64,000 nucleotides of DNA from an alpha proteobacterium BAL199 (GTDB lineage Bacteria; Pseudomonadota; Alphaproteobacteria; Thalassobaculales; Thalassobaculaceae). Each line of letters opens with the position of its first letter. Positions within the stretch are counted from its first letter, which is position 1. Location: positions 1 to 64,000 of the forward strand of contig ABHC01000013.1 in NCBI GenBank assembly GCA_000171835.1, in the 5' to 3' direction. Under the pieces are notes generated by a model that was not told the DNA's origin, did no database searches, and worked only from the letters and a program-made list of their open reading frames with translations. Shown piece by piece: positions 7,960 through 18,100 of this stretch. The translations under genes and the position numbers were made by a program.

Positions 7960-9201
7960 GTGACCGGCAAGACACCAAACAAACAGCGCCGGCTCTCGCA
8001 CATCGAATTGGCCGAGGTCGTCAAAACGCACCAGAATTTCCTTCTGGGACGTCCGGGAGGCTTGCGCGCGCAACTCGTTCACCACGACTTGTCGGGCATG
8101 TTGCTGACCGGCAGCAATCTCAAGGATGCTGACCTTACCGGCGCCAATCTCACCGATGCCGATCTGTCGGATTGCGTGCTGGACGGTGCGTTGCTGTTCG
8201 GGGCCAACCTGTCCGAAGCCAATCTCGAGGGTGCGCGCATGGTCGGCGCCGACCTGCGCGGTGCCACGTTGCGCGGCGCTCGATTGCGCAACGCCAATCT
8301 GCACAAGGCCGATTTCCGCGACGGGTCGATCACCAAGCGCGGCAAAGGCGGCAACCTCACCGCGATCACCATGAAGCTCGGCGCTACCCACATGGAGAAG
8401 GCCGATCTTGCCGGGGCCGATCTGCGTGAAGCCGATATGACCGCCGTGGTGGCAACCCACACCGATTTCACCGACGCCGACCTGCAAGGCGCAATCCTTA
8501 CCAGAGCCAATCTGCGTGGCGCGACCCTGGCAGGCGCCCGGCTGGACGGCGCTCGGCTGGACCATGCGGACTTCACGGGCGCCAACCTTGCCTTCGCTGT
8601 GTTCGGCAGCGCATCGATCGAGACCGTGGCACTTGACGGCTGCGATCTCTCGACCGTGTTGACCGACAAGCCGCGCGGCCGCAGCTTCAAGGAGCTGAAT
8701 CCATCGCTCGCCGACGGGATCGTCGCGCATGTGCGCTGGGTCTCGACAAACGGCGCCGAGGGCGCCGTCCTGACGCTCGACAATATCGACCTCAGAGGCG
8801 GCCCTAGCTTGCGGGAGGTGGAGTTGCCGGGTTTGTCCGCCGAGGGCGCGATCTTCATCGGCCTGGACCTGACGCGTGCAAGCTTGGTCGGCGCCCGCCT
8901 CAAAGGCGCCGATCTGCGCAACTGCACCCTCAAGGGCGCCGACCTGCGCGGTGCCAACCTGGAACAGGCACGCCTCAACGGCGCCGACCTCAGGGACGCC
9001 AAACTCGGCCCGCTTCTGTCCGGTGACCGGTCGTTCTCGACCAACCTGCGCGACGCGCTGCTGCGCCGGACCGATCTGCGCGGCGCCGATCTGCGCAACG
9101 CCCAGTTGAATGCTGCCGACCTGACCGATGCCGTGCTGTTCAAGACCAACCTCGACGATTGCGATCTGACCGGCGCCAAGATCGCCTCGTCCAAGGCCTG
9201 A
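7960..9201 (+). CDS. pentapeptide-repeat protein
   Basis: 413 aa from the GTG at 7960, which has AAAGGTGG just upstream; a GTG at 7936 is the alternative. After a short N-terminal segment with KTHQNFLLGRPGG, two long blocks of A(D/N)LXX pentapeptides run from about residue 45 to 220 and from about 300 to 410, for example LKDADLTGANLTDADL and LKGADLRNCTLKGADL. These fold into right-handed quadrilateral helices. The two blocks are separated by a non-repeat stretch with EGAVLTLDNIDLRGG. No membrane segment or signal peptide. Together with the cyclase-fold and PilZ-like genes downstream it forms a probable three-gene unit. Function unknown. Confidence 0.9.
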   Translation: MTGKTPNKQRRLSHIELAEVVKTHQNFLLGRPGGLRAQLVHHDLSGMLLTGSNLKDADLTGANLTDADLSDCVLDGALLFGANLSEANLEGARMVGADLRGATLRGARLRNANLHKADFRDGSITKRGKGGNLTAITMKLGATHMEKADLAGADLREADMTAVVATHTDFTDADLQGAILTRANLRGATLAGARLDGARLDHADFTGANLAFAVFGSASIETVALDGCDLSTVLTDKPRGRSFKELNPSLADGIVAHVRWVSTNGAEGAVLTLDNIDLRGGPSLREVELPGLSAEGAIFIGLDLTRASLVGARLKGADLRNCTLKGADLRGANLEQARLNGADLRDAKLGPLLSGDRSFSTNLRDALLRRTDLRGADLRNAQLNAADLTDAVLFKTNLDDCDLTGAKIASSKA

Positions 9202-9212
9202 GCGTATCCACG

Positions 9213-10373
9213 ATGAGTGTCGAGTCACGCCACGCAGGCGCTCTGCGCGAACTGCACGTGGCGGTCAACGCTGTCTGGCGGCTTGGGCGCAATATGGTCG
9301 TCGCCTGGAGCTATTCCGGCTCGACCGTCTATCTCTGTGTCGTGCCGACCTATGTCGTGTTCGAGGTCAGCGAGGAGATCGACTACACGTTCGACAAAGC
9401 CCGGCTGCGCGACGAAGAGACATTCCTCGATCTGTGCAAGGGCTTTGGCGCCCGCCCGACCCGAGTCGAACTCGATGCCCCGATCGGCAAAGGCAAGGGT
9501 GAGATCCCACCGTCGACCATCGAGCGGATGCTCCGCCGCTACTCGGTTACACACACGCCGTATCGAGCGGTCATGCTGTTCGACATCGTCGGCTTCTCGA
9601 AGGCCTCGCCGATTGAGCAGGTCGCCCAGCTCAATTCCCTAGAGTACTCCATCAACAGCGCTGAAAAGCGTCTGCAAGCGCTCGGCCTGGATGTTGAACT
9701 CGCACGCTCGACGGTCGGTGACGGGTTCTATGTCTGGAACCGACGGCAGGGGCTCGAAGCCGAATTGCGGACTTATCTCGCGCTGCAATTGATCCTGCTG
9801 GACAACAAGCGCGCTCAGCGAAAAGGCGGCACCCGGTTCGTGCCGGTCCTCCGCACGGTTTTCTCGATCGGCAGCCACTATTCGTACCATCAGGTGGAAG
9901 GGCAGAGCCCGCGCGGCTTCGAGTACATTGTCGGCGACGTGACGATCTCGCTGGCCCGGCTGATCGGAAAGGCCCAAGCGCACCAACTGCTGATCGGAAA
10001 CTTCGAACGGCCGGTGGATCATGCCTCACGCACCAAGCTGGATGCGCCGCTGTTTCTGGCGCGTGCCGTGTCGGACTTCGGCGCGATCGAGGGCCTGGAG
10101 TTCGGCGGAGAGCCCGTACGGTCGGTGCAGTCCTTCATCACCGGCACCGATCTGGCGAGCGGCCGGCATTCCGTCAACCAGTACACCATCAAAGACAAGC
10201 ACGGTTTCGCCCATCCGGCATTCAACGTGGTGCTGCACGCCCGGTTCGATTCGGACACCACCCTGACCATCGGCCTCGGCACCGATGCGTTGACAGACTT
10301 CGACGCTGAAGCCGATCCGTACCGAATAGACGTCAAAAACCTTGCCAAGATGCGGGATCTATTCCGGGCGTAA
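9213..10373 (+). CDS. class III nucleotidyl-cyclase-fold protein
   Basis: 386 aa from ATG 9213, 11 nt after the pentapeptide gene. Residues about 115-290 resemble a class III adenylate/guanylate cyclase homology domain: the first metal Asp in MLFDIVGFSK (D124) and the second metal position in STVGDGFYVW (D170), followed by YIVGDVTISLARLIGKA, which aligns with the usual G..VN.AARL helix. There the transition-state Asn appears to be Ile, while the Arg is kept, so activity is uncertain. The first 110 and last 95 residues match no family I know. No membrane helix, so cytosolic. May be a degenerate sensor rather than an enzyme. Confidence 0.62.
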   Translation: MSVESRHAGALRELHVAVNAVWRLGRNMVVAWSYSGSTVYLCVVPTYVVFEVSEEIDYTFDKARLRDEETFLDLCKGFGARPTRVELDAPIGKGKGEIPPSTIERMLRRYSVTHTPYRAVMLFDIVGFSKASPIEQVAQLNSLEYSINSAEKRLQALGLDVELARSTVGDGFYVWNRRQGLEAELRTYLALQLILLDNKRAQRKGGTRFVPVLRTVFSIGSHYSYHQVEGQSPRGFEYIVGDVTISLARLIGKAQAHQLLIGNFERPVDHASRTKLDAPLFLARAVSDFGAIEGLEFGGEPVRSVQSFITGTDLASGRHSVNQYTIKDKHGFAHPAFNVVLHARFDSDTTLTIGLGTDALTDFDAEADPYRIDVKNLAKMRDLFRA

Positions 10374-10499
10374 TACAGGCTTCAGCAAGCCGCTTGCCGG
10401 AACCTCTCGTTCTCTTTAGAAAATATTAGCGAAACCGACGCAATCGTGAGAGCCACCCGGAGCTGGGAGTGGCCCTCGATATTGGTGCGGCAGGACGGC

Positions 10500-10847
10500 A
10501 TGTTCGGAAAAACTAAGACTAAGGGCGCGGCAGGGGCGTCGGCGCAAAAATCCGTTAAATACGGATCGGCCATCTTCGGCGAGGACGAACTCGAAATTCG
10601 AGAACTCCACCTGAAAGGCGTGCGGATTCCGAACCCCGGCGACGGCAACATCATCAACGGGCAGAAATTCTTCTTCACCATGCGATTGGGTGAGGGCGAC
10701 ACCGCGGTCTCGTTCAAAGTGAACGCCTTTGCCGTGGCCGCTTCCGAGAAGGAAGTCATCGGCAAGTTCGCTGACATGGAAGACGACGAAAGGCGGCTGA
10801 TCGCGCTGCATCTGAAGGCCCTGCGAGCCTCAGGCGCGATTGCCTGA
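10500..10847 (+). CDS. small PilZ-like domain protein
   Basis: 115 aa from the ATG at 10500 (AGGAC upstream); a GTG at 10446 is possible but gives an unlikely leader. After a Lys/Ala/Gly-rich start, the segment ELHLKGVRIPNPG resembles the D(L)SxGG.R(I/V) strand of PilZ domains, followed by FFFTMRLGEG and KVNAFAVAASEKEVIGKFADMEDDERRLIALHLKAL, like the PilZ barrel end and helix. The RxxxR motif that binds cyclic-di-GMP is not clear, so nucleotide binding is doubtful. Its position after a cyclase-fold gene makes a nucleotide-linked role attractive but unproven. Confidence 0.5.
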   Translation: MFGKTKTKGAAGASAQKSVKYGSAIFGEDELEIRELHLKGVRIPNPGDGNIINGQKFFFTMRLGEGDTAVSFKVNAFAVAASEKEVIGKFADMEDDERRLIALHLKALRASGAIA

Positions 10848-10901
10848 CGACGCCCTAAACCCGCGTGCGGGGCCTCGTCGGATCTCCTACGGCAATCGTC
10901 C

Positions 10902-12467
10902 CTAAAAATCCGTCGGTGCTCCACCCTCCTCGATCCGCTTCGCCACGAACGCGTCGAGTTCTTCGCGGATCGCCGGGTCCATCGGCGGAGCCTCGTATTC
11001 CGCCAACAGGCGGCGGGCCAGGATGTCCGAGCGGGTCAACGCGTCGGGCGAGCCGGCTTCCTGCCAGCTCTCGAAGTTTCGCCAGTCCGAGACCATCGGC
11101 GAGAAGAACGCGGTCTTGAACCGCTCCTGGGTGTGTGCGGTCCCGAAGAAGTGGCCGCCGGGTCCGACGTCGCGGATAGCGTCCAACGCCAGGGTGCTGT
11201 CATCGACCACCAGCGGCGTGAGGAACTCGGCCAGCATGCCGATGGTGTCAGCGTCCATCACCATCTTTTCGTATGACGCGCACAACCCGCCCTCCATCCA
11301 GCCGCAGGCGTGCTTGAGGATGTTCACCCCGCCCATTACCGCGCCCCACAGCGAGAAGATGCTTTCCCACGCCGCCTGGGCATCCGGCACGTTGGCGGCG
11401 TTGGCGTTCGACGATCGGTAGGGGATGTTGTAGCGCCGCGCGAGTTGGCCGCCGACCAGGGCCGCCTTCATGTACTCCGGGGTGCCGAACGCCGGGGCGC
11501 CCGATTTCATGTCGACGTTCGAGGTGAACCCGCCATAGGCGACCGGCGCACCGGGCCGGACGATCTGGCTGAACGCCAGCCCGGCCAACGCTTCGGCGTT
11601 CTGCTCGACCAGCGCGCCGGCGATCGTCACCGGCGCCATCGCGCCGGCCAGGGTGAACGGGGTGATCACCGTCGGCTGGCCGGCCTCGGCCATGGTGATC
11701 ACGCCCTGCAGCATCGGGTAGTCCAGCCGCAATGGCGACGACGAGTTGATGATCGAGAACAGGCTGGGCTCGCGCTCCAGCTGCGCACGGCTGACTCCGC
11801 GGGCAATACGGACCATCTCTATGCCATCCTCGATCCGCTCGCGGCCCAGCGAGTAGGCGTGCAACGTCTTGTCGGACATCGTCAAGATATCGCGCAGCGC
11901 CTCCAGGTGACGGATCGAGGCGTGAATGTCGACCGGCTCGACCGGGTAACCGCCGAAGGCGTGAATGGCGTTCAGGGACTGGCCGAGCTTGATCAGGTTC
12001 TGGAAATCCACGCGGTTGCCGACTCGGCGTCCACCGGCAAGGTCGGAGACGTTCGGCGTGCTTGCGACCTGGCAGACCACGATCTCGGTGCCGCCGACGC
12101 CAACACTGCGCTCCGGGTTGCGGGCGTGCAGGGTGAACGAACTCGGGATGGTCTTGATCCGCTCCTCGATCAAAGCACGTTCGAACCGCACACGCTGCCC
12201 GTCCACCGACGCGCCGGCCGCCTTCAGCCGGTCGCACGCCTCCGGCAGCAGGAAGTCGATGCCGATCTCCTCCAGGACCTGTAGCGAGGCGATATGGATC
12301 GATTCCAACTCGTCATCGCTGATCGCGCGCATCGGTGCATAGGGGTTGAAGATCCGCCGGAACGCCGGTTGTTCAATCTGCACCGGACCTTCGCGCCGTC
12401 CACGCCGGGCTCCTCGTCGTCCACCACGGCCTTCGGCTTCGGATTCCGACGGGACGTCCATCGACAT
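10902..12467 (-). CDS. MttB-family (trimethylamine methyltransferase-like) protein, non-pyrrolysine
   Basis: 521 aa; GGGGAG lies 8 nt before ATG 12467. A disordered Arg/Gly-rich start (residues 1-28) precedes the TIM-barrel MttB domain, with IHIASLQVLEEIGIDFLLPEA, CQVASTPNVSDL, LMN-like SIINSSSPLRLD and YGGFTSNVDMKSGAPAFGTPEY. There is no in-frame amber codon, so this is the Pyl-free branch, members of which demethylate quaternary amines such as glycine betaine or related compounds, passing the methyl group to a corrinoid protein. No corrinoid protein or MtrH partner is visible in the window. Transcribed divergently from the aminopeptidase gene across 147 bp. Confidence 0.88.
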   Translation of the reverse strand: MSMDVPSESEAEGRGGRRGARRGRREGPVQIEQPAFRRIFNPYAPMRAISDDELESIHIASLQVLEEIGIDFLLPEACDRLKAAGASVDGQRVRFERALIEERIKTIPSSFTLHARNPERSVGVGGTEIVVCQVASTPNVSDLAGGRRVGNRVDFQNLIKLGQSLNAIHAFGGYPVEPVDIHASIRHLEALRDILTMSDKTLHAYSLGRERIEDGIEMVRIARGVSRAQLEREPSLFSIINSSSPLRLDYPMLQGVITMAEAGQPTVITPFTLAGAMAPVTIAGALVEQNAEALAGLAFSQIVRPGAPVAYGGFTSNVDMKSGAPAFGTPEYMKAALVGGQLARRYNIPYRSSNANAANVPDAQAAWESIFSLWGAVMGGVNILKHACGWMEGGLCASYEKMVMDADTIGMLAEFLTPLVVDDSTLALDAIRDVGPGGHFFGTAHTQERFKTAFFSPMVSDWRNFESWQEAGSPDALTRSDILARRLLAEYEAPPMDPAIREELDAFVAKRIEEGGAPTDF

Positions 12468-12614
12468 GTCGTGTGCTCCCCTGGTCGCGGTGTTCGAGCC
12501 TCTGGGACTGTGCGCCCGCCCTTCCAGCGCCGTCGAGCCGGAAATCGACGGTCCCTAGGCTTGACTCGACATCAAAGGCGGGTCGAATCCCCTGGACCCA
12601 CACGGAGAGCATTC

Positions 12615-14630
12615 ATGACCATCGACGCGGTTCCCGATCTGTCCGACAGCACCCTGACCCGGTGGATGGCCGACGCCGGCATCGCCGGCACCCCCTCCTG
12701 GTTGCGTGACACGTTGTCGAGACTGGCCGCATCGCCGGATCCCTATCCGGCAGATTCCTGGATCGGGTTGATCGCACCGAACGCCGATCCAGCGGCAGCC
12801 GAAACGCTGACGGCACTTCGCAACACCTTGCGTCCCACCGCTCCGGCAACCGATCCGGCGCGATTGGACCGGCTGCGGGACGCGCTGCGCTCGGCGGAGG
12901 TCGATGGATTCATCATGCCGCGCGCCGACGAGCATCAGGGCGAGCACATCCCGCTCGGCACCGAGCGGCTGGCGTGGCTCACCGGCTTCACCGGCTCGGC
13001 TGGCGTCGTCGTTGTGCTGCCCGACCAGGCCGCACTGTTCGTGGACGGCCGTTATACCCTGCAGGCCGGTCAGCAGGTCGATACCACGCGTTGGGAGATC
13101 CACCATCTGGTCCGGACCCCGCCGGCCGGCTTCGTCGCGGACCACCTGTCCGGGCGGCGGCTCGGCTACGATCCCAAGCTGCATTCGGTCAACGGCATCA
13201 CTCGGATCCGCGATGCCGTGCAGCGCGCCGGCGGCACGCTGGTCGCTCTTGACCCGAATCCGATCGACGGCATCTGGACCGATCGTCCGCCGGCGCCGCT
13301 TGGCCGGGTCGAAATGCTCGACCGATCGTTCAACGGCCTCAGCGCCGCCGACAAACGTCAGCTGGTCGCCGATGCGCTCGGCAAGTCCAAGGCTGACGTC
13401 ACGATTCTCAACCAGCCGGAATCGATCGCCTGGTTGCTCAACGTCCGCGGCCGGGACGTACCTTACACCCCCTTGCCGCTGTGCTATGCGACAGTGGCGG
13501 CGAGCGGTGCCGTGGAGCTGTTTCTCGATCCGGCGAAGTGCGATGCCGAGACGCGCGCCGCGCTCGGAAACGAAGTCAGCCTGCGTCCGTTCGAAGAGAT
13601 CGGCGACGCCGTCGATGCCCTCGGCAAGGCCGGCGCCACAGTATCGCTCGATCCGGACACCGCGTCCGACTGGCTGCAGCAGCGACTGATCGCAGCGGGC
13701 GCCACGGTGACGACGGCCGAGGATCCCTGCATCCGGCCCCGTGCGCTGAAAAACGCCGTCGAGATTGCCGGAATCCGCGCCGCGCACGCCCGTGATGCGG
13801 TCGCCGTCGCGCGGTTCCTGAAATGGGTCGATGACCACGCTCCCGGTGGCACGGTCACCGAGGCGGGGGCTGCCGAGCAGCTTGAGCGGTTCCGAGCCGA
13901 TGGCGCCTCGTGGCGCGGCCCGAGCTTCGCGACGATTTCCGGCACAGGATCGAACGGCGCCATCGTGCACTACCGGGTGACTCCCGAGACCGATCGGCCA
14001 TTGGAATCGGACACCCTCTATCTCACGGATTCCGGCGCCCAGTATCTCGACGGGACCACCGACATCACCCGCACGGTGGCGATCGGCACGCCGACCCAGG
14101 AGATGCGGGAACGTTTCACCCTGGTCCTGAAGGGTCACATATCCGTTGCCACAGCTCGGTTTCCAGCGGGCACCAACGGCGGGCAGATCGACGCGCTGGC
14201 CCGCCAGTACCTCTGGAAGGAAGGATTGGACTTCGACCACGGCACCGGCCACGGGGTCGGCTGCTACCTCGGCGTTCACGAAGGCCCGCAGCGGATCTCC
14301 GCAACCGGTCGGGTGCCGATCGAAGCCGGCATGATCCTCTCGAACGAGCCCGGCTACTACAAACCCGGCGCCTACGGGATCCGTATCGAGAACCTGCTGC
14401 TGACGGTCGAGACCGATCCGGCCCAGGATACCGGCCGCCCGATGCTGGCGTTCGAGACCATCACCTTCGCGCCGATCGACCGACGGCTGATCGAGCCGGC
14501 GCTGCTCACGTTCGAGGAGCAGGCCTGGATCGACGCATACCATGCCGCCGTGCGGCAGCGGGTCGCGCCGATGCTCGATGCCGACGACAGGACTTGGCTT
14601 GAGGCCGCGACCGCGCCCATTGGCATGTAG
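12615..14630 (+). CDS. Xaa-Pro aminopeptidase (aminopeptidase P, M24B)
   Basis: 671 aa from ATG 12615 with GGAGAG five bases upstream. Residues ~1-75 are an extra N-terminal segment. Two creatinase-like N-terminal domains follow (LRSAEVDGFIMPRADEHQGE; then YTPLPLCYATV), and the pita-bread metallopeptidase domain occupies about 430-620. The five metal ligands are in place: the two Asp in LTDSGAQYLDGTTDITRT, His in HGTGHGVG, Glu in SNEPGYY and Glu in RIENLL. It removes N-terminal residues before proline, probably in the cytosol as no signal peptide is present. Its end is 12 bp from the convergent response-regulator gene. Confidence 0.93.
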   Translation: MTIDAVPDLSDSTLTRWMADAGIAGTPSWLRDTLSRLAASPDPYPADSWIGLIAPNADPAAAETLTALRNTLRPTAPATDPARLDRLRDALRSAEVDGFIMPRADEHQGEHIPLGTERLAWLTGFTGSAGVVVVLPDQAALFVDGRYTLQAGQQVDTTRWEIHHLVRTPPAGFVADHLSGRRLGYDPKLHSVNGITRIRDAVQRAGGTLVALDPNPIDGIWTDRPPAPLGRVEMLDRSFNGLSAADKRQLVADALGKSKADVTILNQPESIAWLLNVRGRDVPYTPLPLCYATVAASGAVELFLDPAKCDAETRAALGNEVSLRPFEEIGDAVDALGKAGATVSLDPDTASDWLQQRLIAAGATVTTAEDPCIRPRALKNAVEIAGIRAAHARDAVAVARFLKWVDDHAPGGTVTEAGAAEQLERFRADGASWRGPSFATISGTGSNGAIVHYRVTPETDRPLESDTLYLTDSGAQYLDGTTDITRTVAIGTPTQEMRERFTLVLKGHISVATARFPAGTNGGQIDALARQYLWKEGLDFDHGTGHGVGCYLGVHEGPQRISATGRVPIEAGMILSNEPGYYKPGAYGIRIENLLLTVETDPAQDTGRPMLAFETITFAPIDRRLIEPALLTFEEQAWIDAYHAAVRQRVAPMLDADDRTWLEAATAPIGM

Positions 14631-14642
14631 ACGCCGAGGCTC

Positions 14643-15131
14643 TTACGTTTTGCGACGATCGGGGCGATTGCCCAGAGGCAACTCGCGGCGTCGGCGGTCC
14701 GGGCCGACATAGTCGTCGGATCGTACGAACTGGCGTGGATCATTCAGAACCAGCACGAGCTTGCGGCGCATTTCGTCGATCGATACCGGCTTGGCGACGA
14801 AAGCGTTGACGCCGGCATCACGCGCCTCGATCACGGTCGTGCGGTCGGTGTGAGCGGTCAGCAGGATGACCGGCGTGTGGGGGCTGGGCGATTCGCGATG
14901 GGTGCGGATCTTCCGGGTGAACGAGATGCCATCCACCGGCTCCATCATCATGTCCGAGACGATCACGTCGGGATGGAACTTGCTCAGGTGACCGAACGCC
15001 TCTTCACCGTTGGCGGCTCTCTCGATCTCATGGATACCGATGCTTTCGAGGATCGACACGACGAGATCCCGTGACATCCGGTCGTCCTCAACGACCAGCG
15101 CCTTGATCCGGCTGAAGTCGATGTCCTTCAT
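14643..15131 (-). CDS. single-domain response regulator
   Basis: 162 aa. Residues 8-130 are a receiver domain: acidic pair EDD at 15-17, phospho-acceptor Asp in VSDMMMEPVDG (D60), Thr in LLTAHTD and Lys in FVAKPVS. The C-terminal tail of about 30 residues is basic and carries YVGPDRRRR, a motif often found at the end of such stand-alone regulators in alphaproteobacteria. There is no output domain. It lies 31 bp after the hybrid kinase gene in the same direction, so the two are very likely a co-transcribed phosphorelay. Confidence 0.9.
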   Translation of the reverse strand: MKDIDFSRIKALVVEDDRMSRDLVVSILESIGIHEIERAANGEEAFGHLSKFHPDVIVSDMMMEPVDGISFTRKIRTHRESPSPHTPVILLTAHTDRTTVIEARDAGVNAFVAKPVSIDEMRRKLVLVLNDPRQFVRSDDYVGPDRRRRELPLGNRPDRRKT

Positions 15132-15162
15132 GCTGTACTCCGATCTCAGCCGTGCCCGGTAC

Positions 15163-18100
15163 CTACTGGCGCGCCCGGAAGGTTGCGCTCAACTCCACCG
15201 CCGCCGCGGACGTCCGCTTGGCGACTTCCGCCATCCCGGACAACGCCGCCTGTCCGCCGTCCAGTGTATCGCACGCCACCTCGGCTGCGCGCGATGCCGA
15301 TACCAATTGGGTCGCCCCGAAGTTCGCTGCAAGCCCTTTCAGCGTGTGCGCCGCGCGCCGCGCTCGCACGAGATCCTTGTCGTCAAGCGCCGACTGAAAC
15401 TCGGCCAGCCGCAGCTCGATCTCCGATGGCAGCATCGACAGCATACCGGCCACCCGCTTCGGTGGCAGCACACCAAGCACTTCTTCGACCCTGGTAACGT
15501 CAAACACCGGCACGTCGTCGGCTACCGACGGTGACTCGAGAGGCGTCTCCCTGGGTGGTGTCGGCGCCGAAGCCTCGCCGCCAGTTGCGGTCCCGGACGC
15601 TCCTTCTCGTCCTCCTAGACGCGCAATCGTCCGATCCAGCAGGCGCCAGTCCACCGGCTTGGTCAGCAATTCGTCGATACCCGCATCGAAGTAGATGTGG
15701 CGATGTTCCGGCAGGGCATCGGCGGTCAGCGCAACGATCGGTACGGTTGCCGCCGCGCCAGGCAATTGTCGGATGGCGCGGGTCGCCTCGACACCGTCCA
15801 TGACCGGCATCTGCATGTCCATCAGGATCAGGTCATAGGTGACACGCGTGGCAGCCTGCAGCGCCTGTTGGCCGTCAGCCACTTCGTCCACCTGATGCCC
15901 GGACTGCCCCAGCACTTTGGAGACCAGCATCCGATTCACGTCGTTGTCTTCCGCCAACAATATCCGACGCGGCAACGTTGGCAGTTCATCCTCATCGGCG
16001 AGCCGTTGATCCTCGACCGCCGGGACCGTTGAAACTCGGACCAGCACCGCAAACCGGAAGACTGATCCTCGGCCCAATTCGCTTTCGACCGTGATGGAGC
16101 CGCCCATTCCCTCGGCCAAGCGACGGGAGATCGCCAACCCCAGCCCGGTGCCGCCGAACTGCCGCGTGGTGCTGGAATCGCCTTGCTCAAATGCCTGGAA
16201 CAGGTGCTCGAGGACACCCGCAGCAATACCCTGGCCGGTATCGATCACTTCGCCTTGCAGTCGAACCAGCCCGCTCGGCCCTTCGGTCGCGCCCAGACGC
16301 ACCGTGATCCGGCCTTTGGTCGTGAACTTGATCGCGTTGGAGATCAGATTGGACAGGATCTGCTTGACGCGAAGCGGGTCACCGCGGACCCAGGCCGGAA
16401 CCGACGGTCGCAGATCGGCTTCCAGCACCAGCCCTTTGGCAGAGGCCTGCGCTTGGAACAGGCCAAAGACATCGCCGATAATCTGTTCCGGTGCGAAGGT
16501 AATCTCTTCAAGCTGAACCTTGCCTGCCTCCAGTTTCGAGAAATCAAGGATATCGTTGAGCAGGGCCAACAATGTCTCGGCGGAGTCCCGCATGATGCGG
16601 ACGTAACCCTGCTGCTCCTTGCTCAACTCAGTGCGTGACGCCAACTCGATCATCCCGAGCAGACCGGTCATGGGCGTCCGCAACTCGTGACTCATCACGG
16701 CCAGGAAGCGCGACTTTGCGGCTCCCGCTTCCTCGGCGCGGAGACGGGCGGCGTCGATCTGCTCGGCCAAATCACGAAGCGACTGTGCCTGCTCCTCCAG
16801 TTCGTCCCGAGCGGCGCGCAGGTCGTTCTCGGTGCGAACCCGTTCGGTAATGTCGGATCGAATTCCCACCGAGCCGCCGTCGCTGGTCCGATTCTCCGCG
16901 ACCAGCAGCACCCGGCCATCCGCCAGCGCCTGCAACGTGGGCTGATCCGGTGGATTGCGGTGAAGTTCCAGGCGCTCGGCGACCCATTCCTCTTCCCGGC
17001 CGACCGCCGCCGGAAACTGGCCCGTCGCGGCCGCATCGCGCACAATGTCGACAAAGCGCCGGCCCGGTCGAATGTATGCCGTGCTCTTGCCGTACATCCG
17101 CCGATAGGTTTCGTTGCAGAGGATCAGGATGTCGTTGGCGTCGAACAACGCAAACCCTTCCGACATCAATTCCAGCGCGTTGCTCAGACGGTGCTCGAAC
17201 TGCGCGGCGCGAACCTGCGCACGCCGCTCCGTGGTGACGTTCCGGAACAAGGTGACGTAACCACCGTTCGGCATCGGACGCCCCAGGACGGCGTAGATTT
17301 CACCGTCGTTTCGTCGCCATTCGAAATCTGCCGGACTGCGGCGGGCGATATGAAGGAACATCGGCCGGATCCCAGTCTCGGTCGACGGCAGTTTCGCCAG
17401 CACGTCCTTAGTCAAGCCACGCAGCGGACGACCACGCTCAAAGCGCTCCGGTTCGACGCCAACGAGCGAAACGAAGGCGCTGTTCCATGCCATCAACCGA
17501 TTGTCAGCGTCGAACGCGATCAGCGCGTTGGGCATGGTGTCGAGCGTCGCCTGCAGAACCTCCATAGTCCGCCCAAGCTCGAGCTGCGCCTGCTTTTGCT
17601 CGGTGATGTCGATCCGGGTGCTGATCGTGTGCCCGCTCGTCGTCCGGTTCTCCCGAATCAAGTACCAGTGACCGTTGGCCAACCGACGCTCCGCCATGGG
17701 GAGCCCGCCGCGGCGGTCGGCCATTCGGGCGGCGACGTAATTCTCCGGATCTTCCAACGCCGTCCGGTCCATGATCACTTTGTTCTGCAGGCTGATCCGC
17801 AATACATCCTCAAACGTCTTGCCGATCAACTTCGTTTCGTTCTCCAGATACGGATAGAGTTCAAAGTACTTGCGGTTGGCCAAAACGAAGCGATCGTGCT
17901 CGTCATAGACCGAGATCGAATACGGCACGATCTCGACCGTCTCCCGCAAAATCGCCAAAGCGCGGTTGCGTTCCGCCAAGGTTTCCCTCGCCGCGATCTG
18001 GTCGGTCAGATCCTGCAGCACACCGACCACAGCCGTCGCCTTGCCGTCGCGCCCACGCTCGGTGGTTCCACGGCATGCCACTTTGCGCACGGTTCCGTCC

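Noticed and set aside
8079-9194. Long open frame on the minus strand opposite the pentapeptide gene
   Set aside because: Arg/Ser/Ala-rich shadow of repeated codons; no ribosome site or known domain, while the plus-strand frame has clear pentapeptides.
12555-14543. 662-codon minus-strand open frame opposite aminopeptidase P
   Set aside because: High-GC antisense shadow; protein composition is unnatural and the sense gene has all metal ligands.
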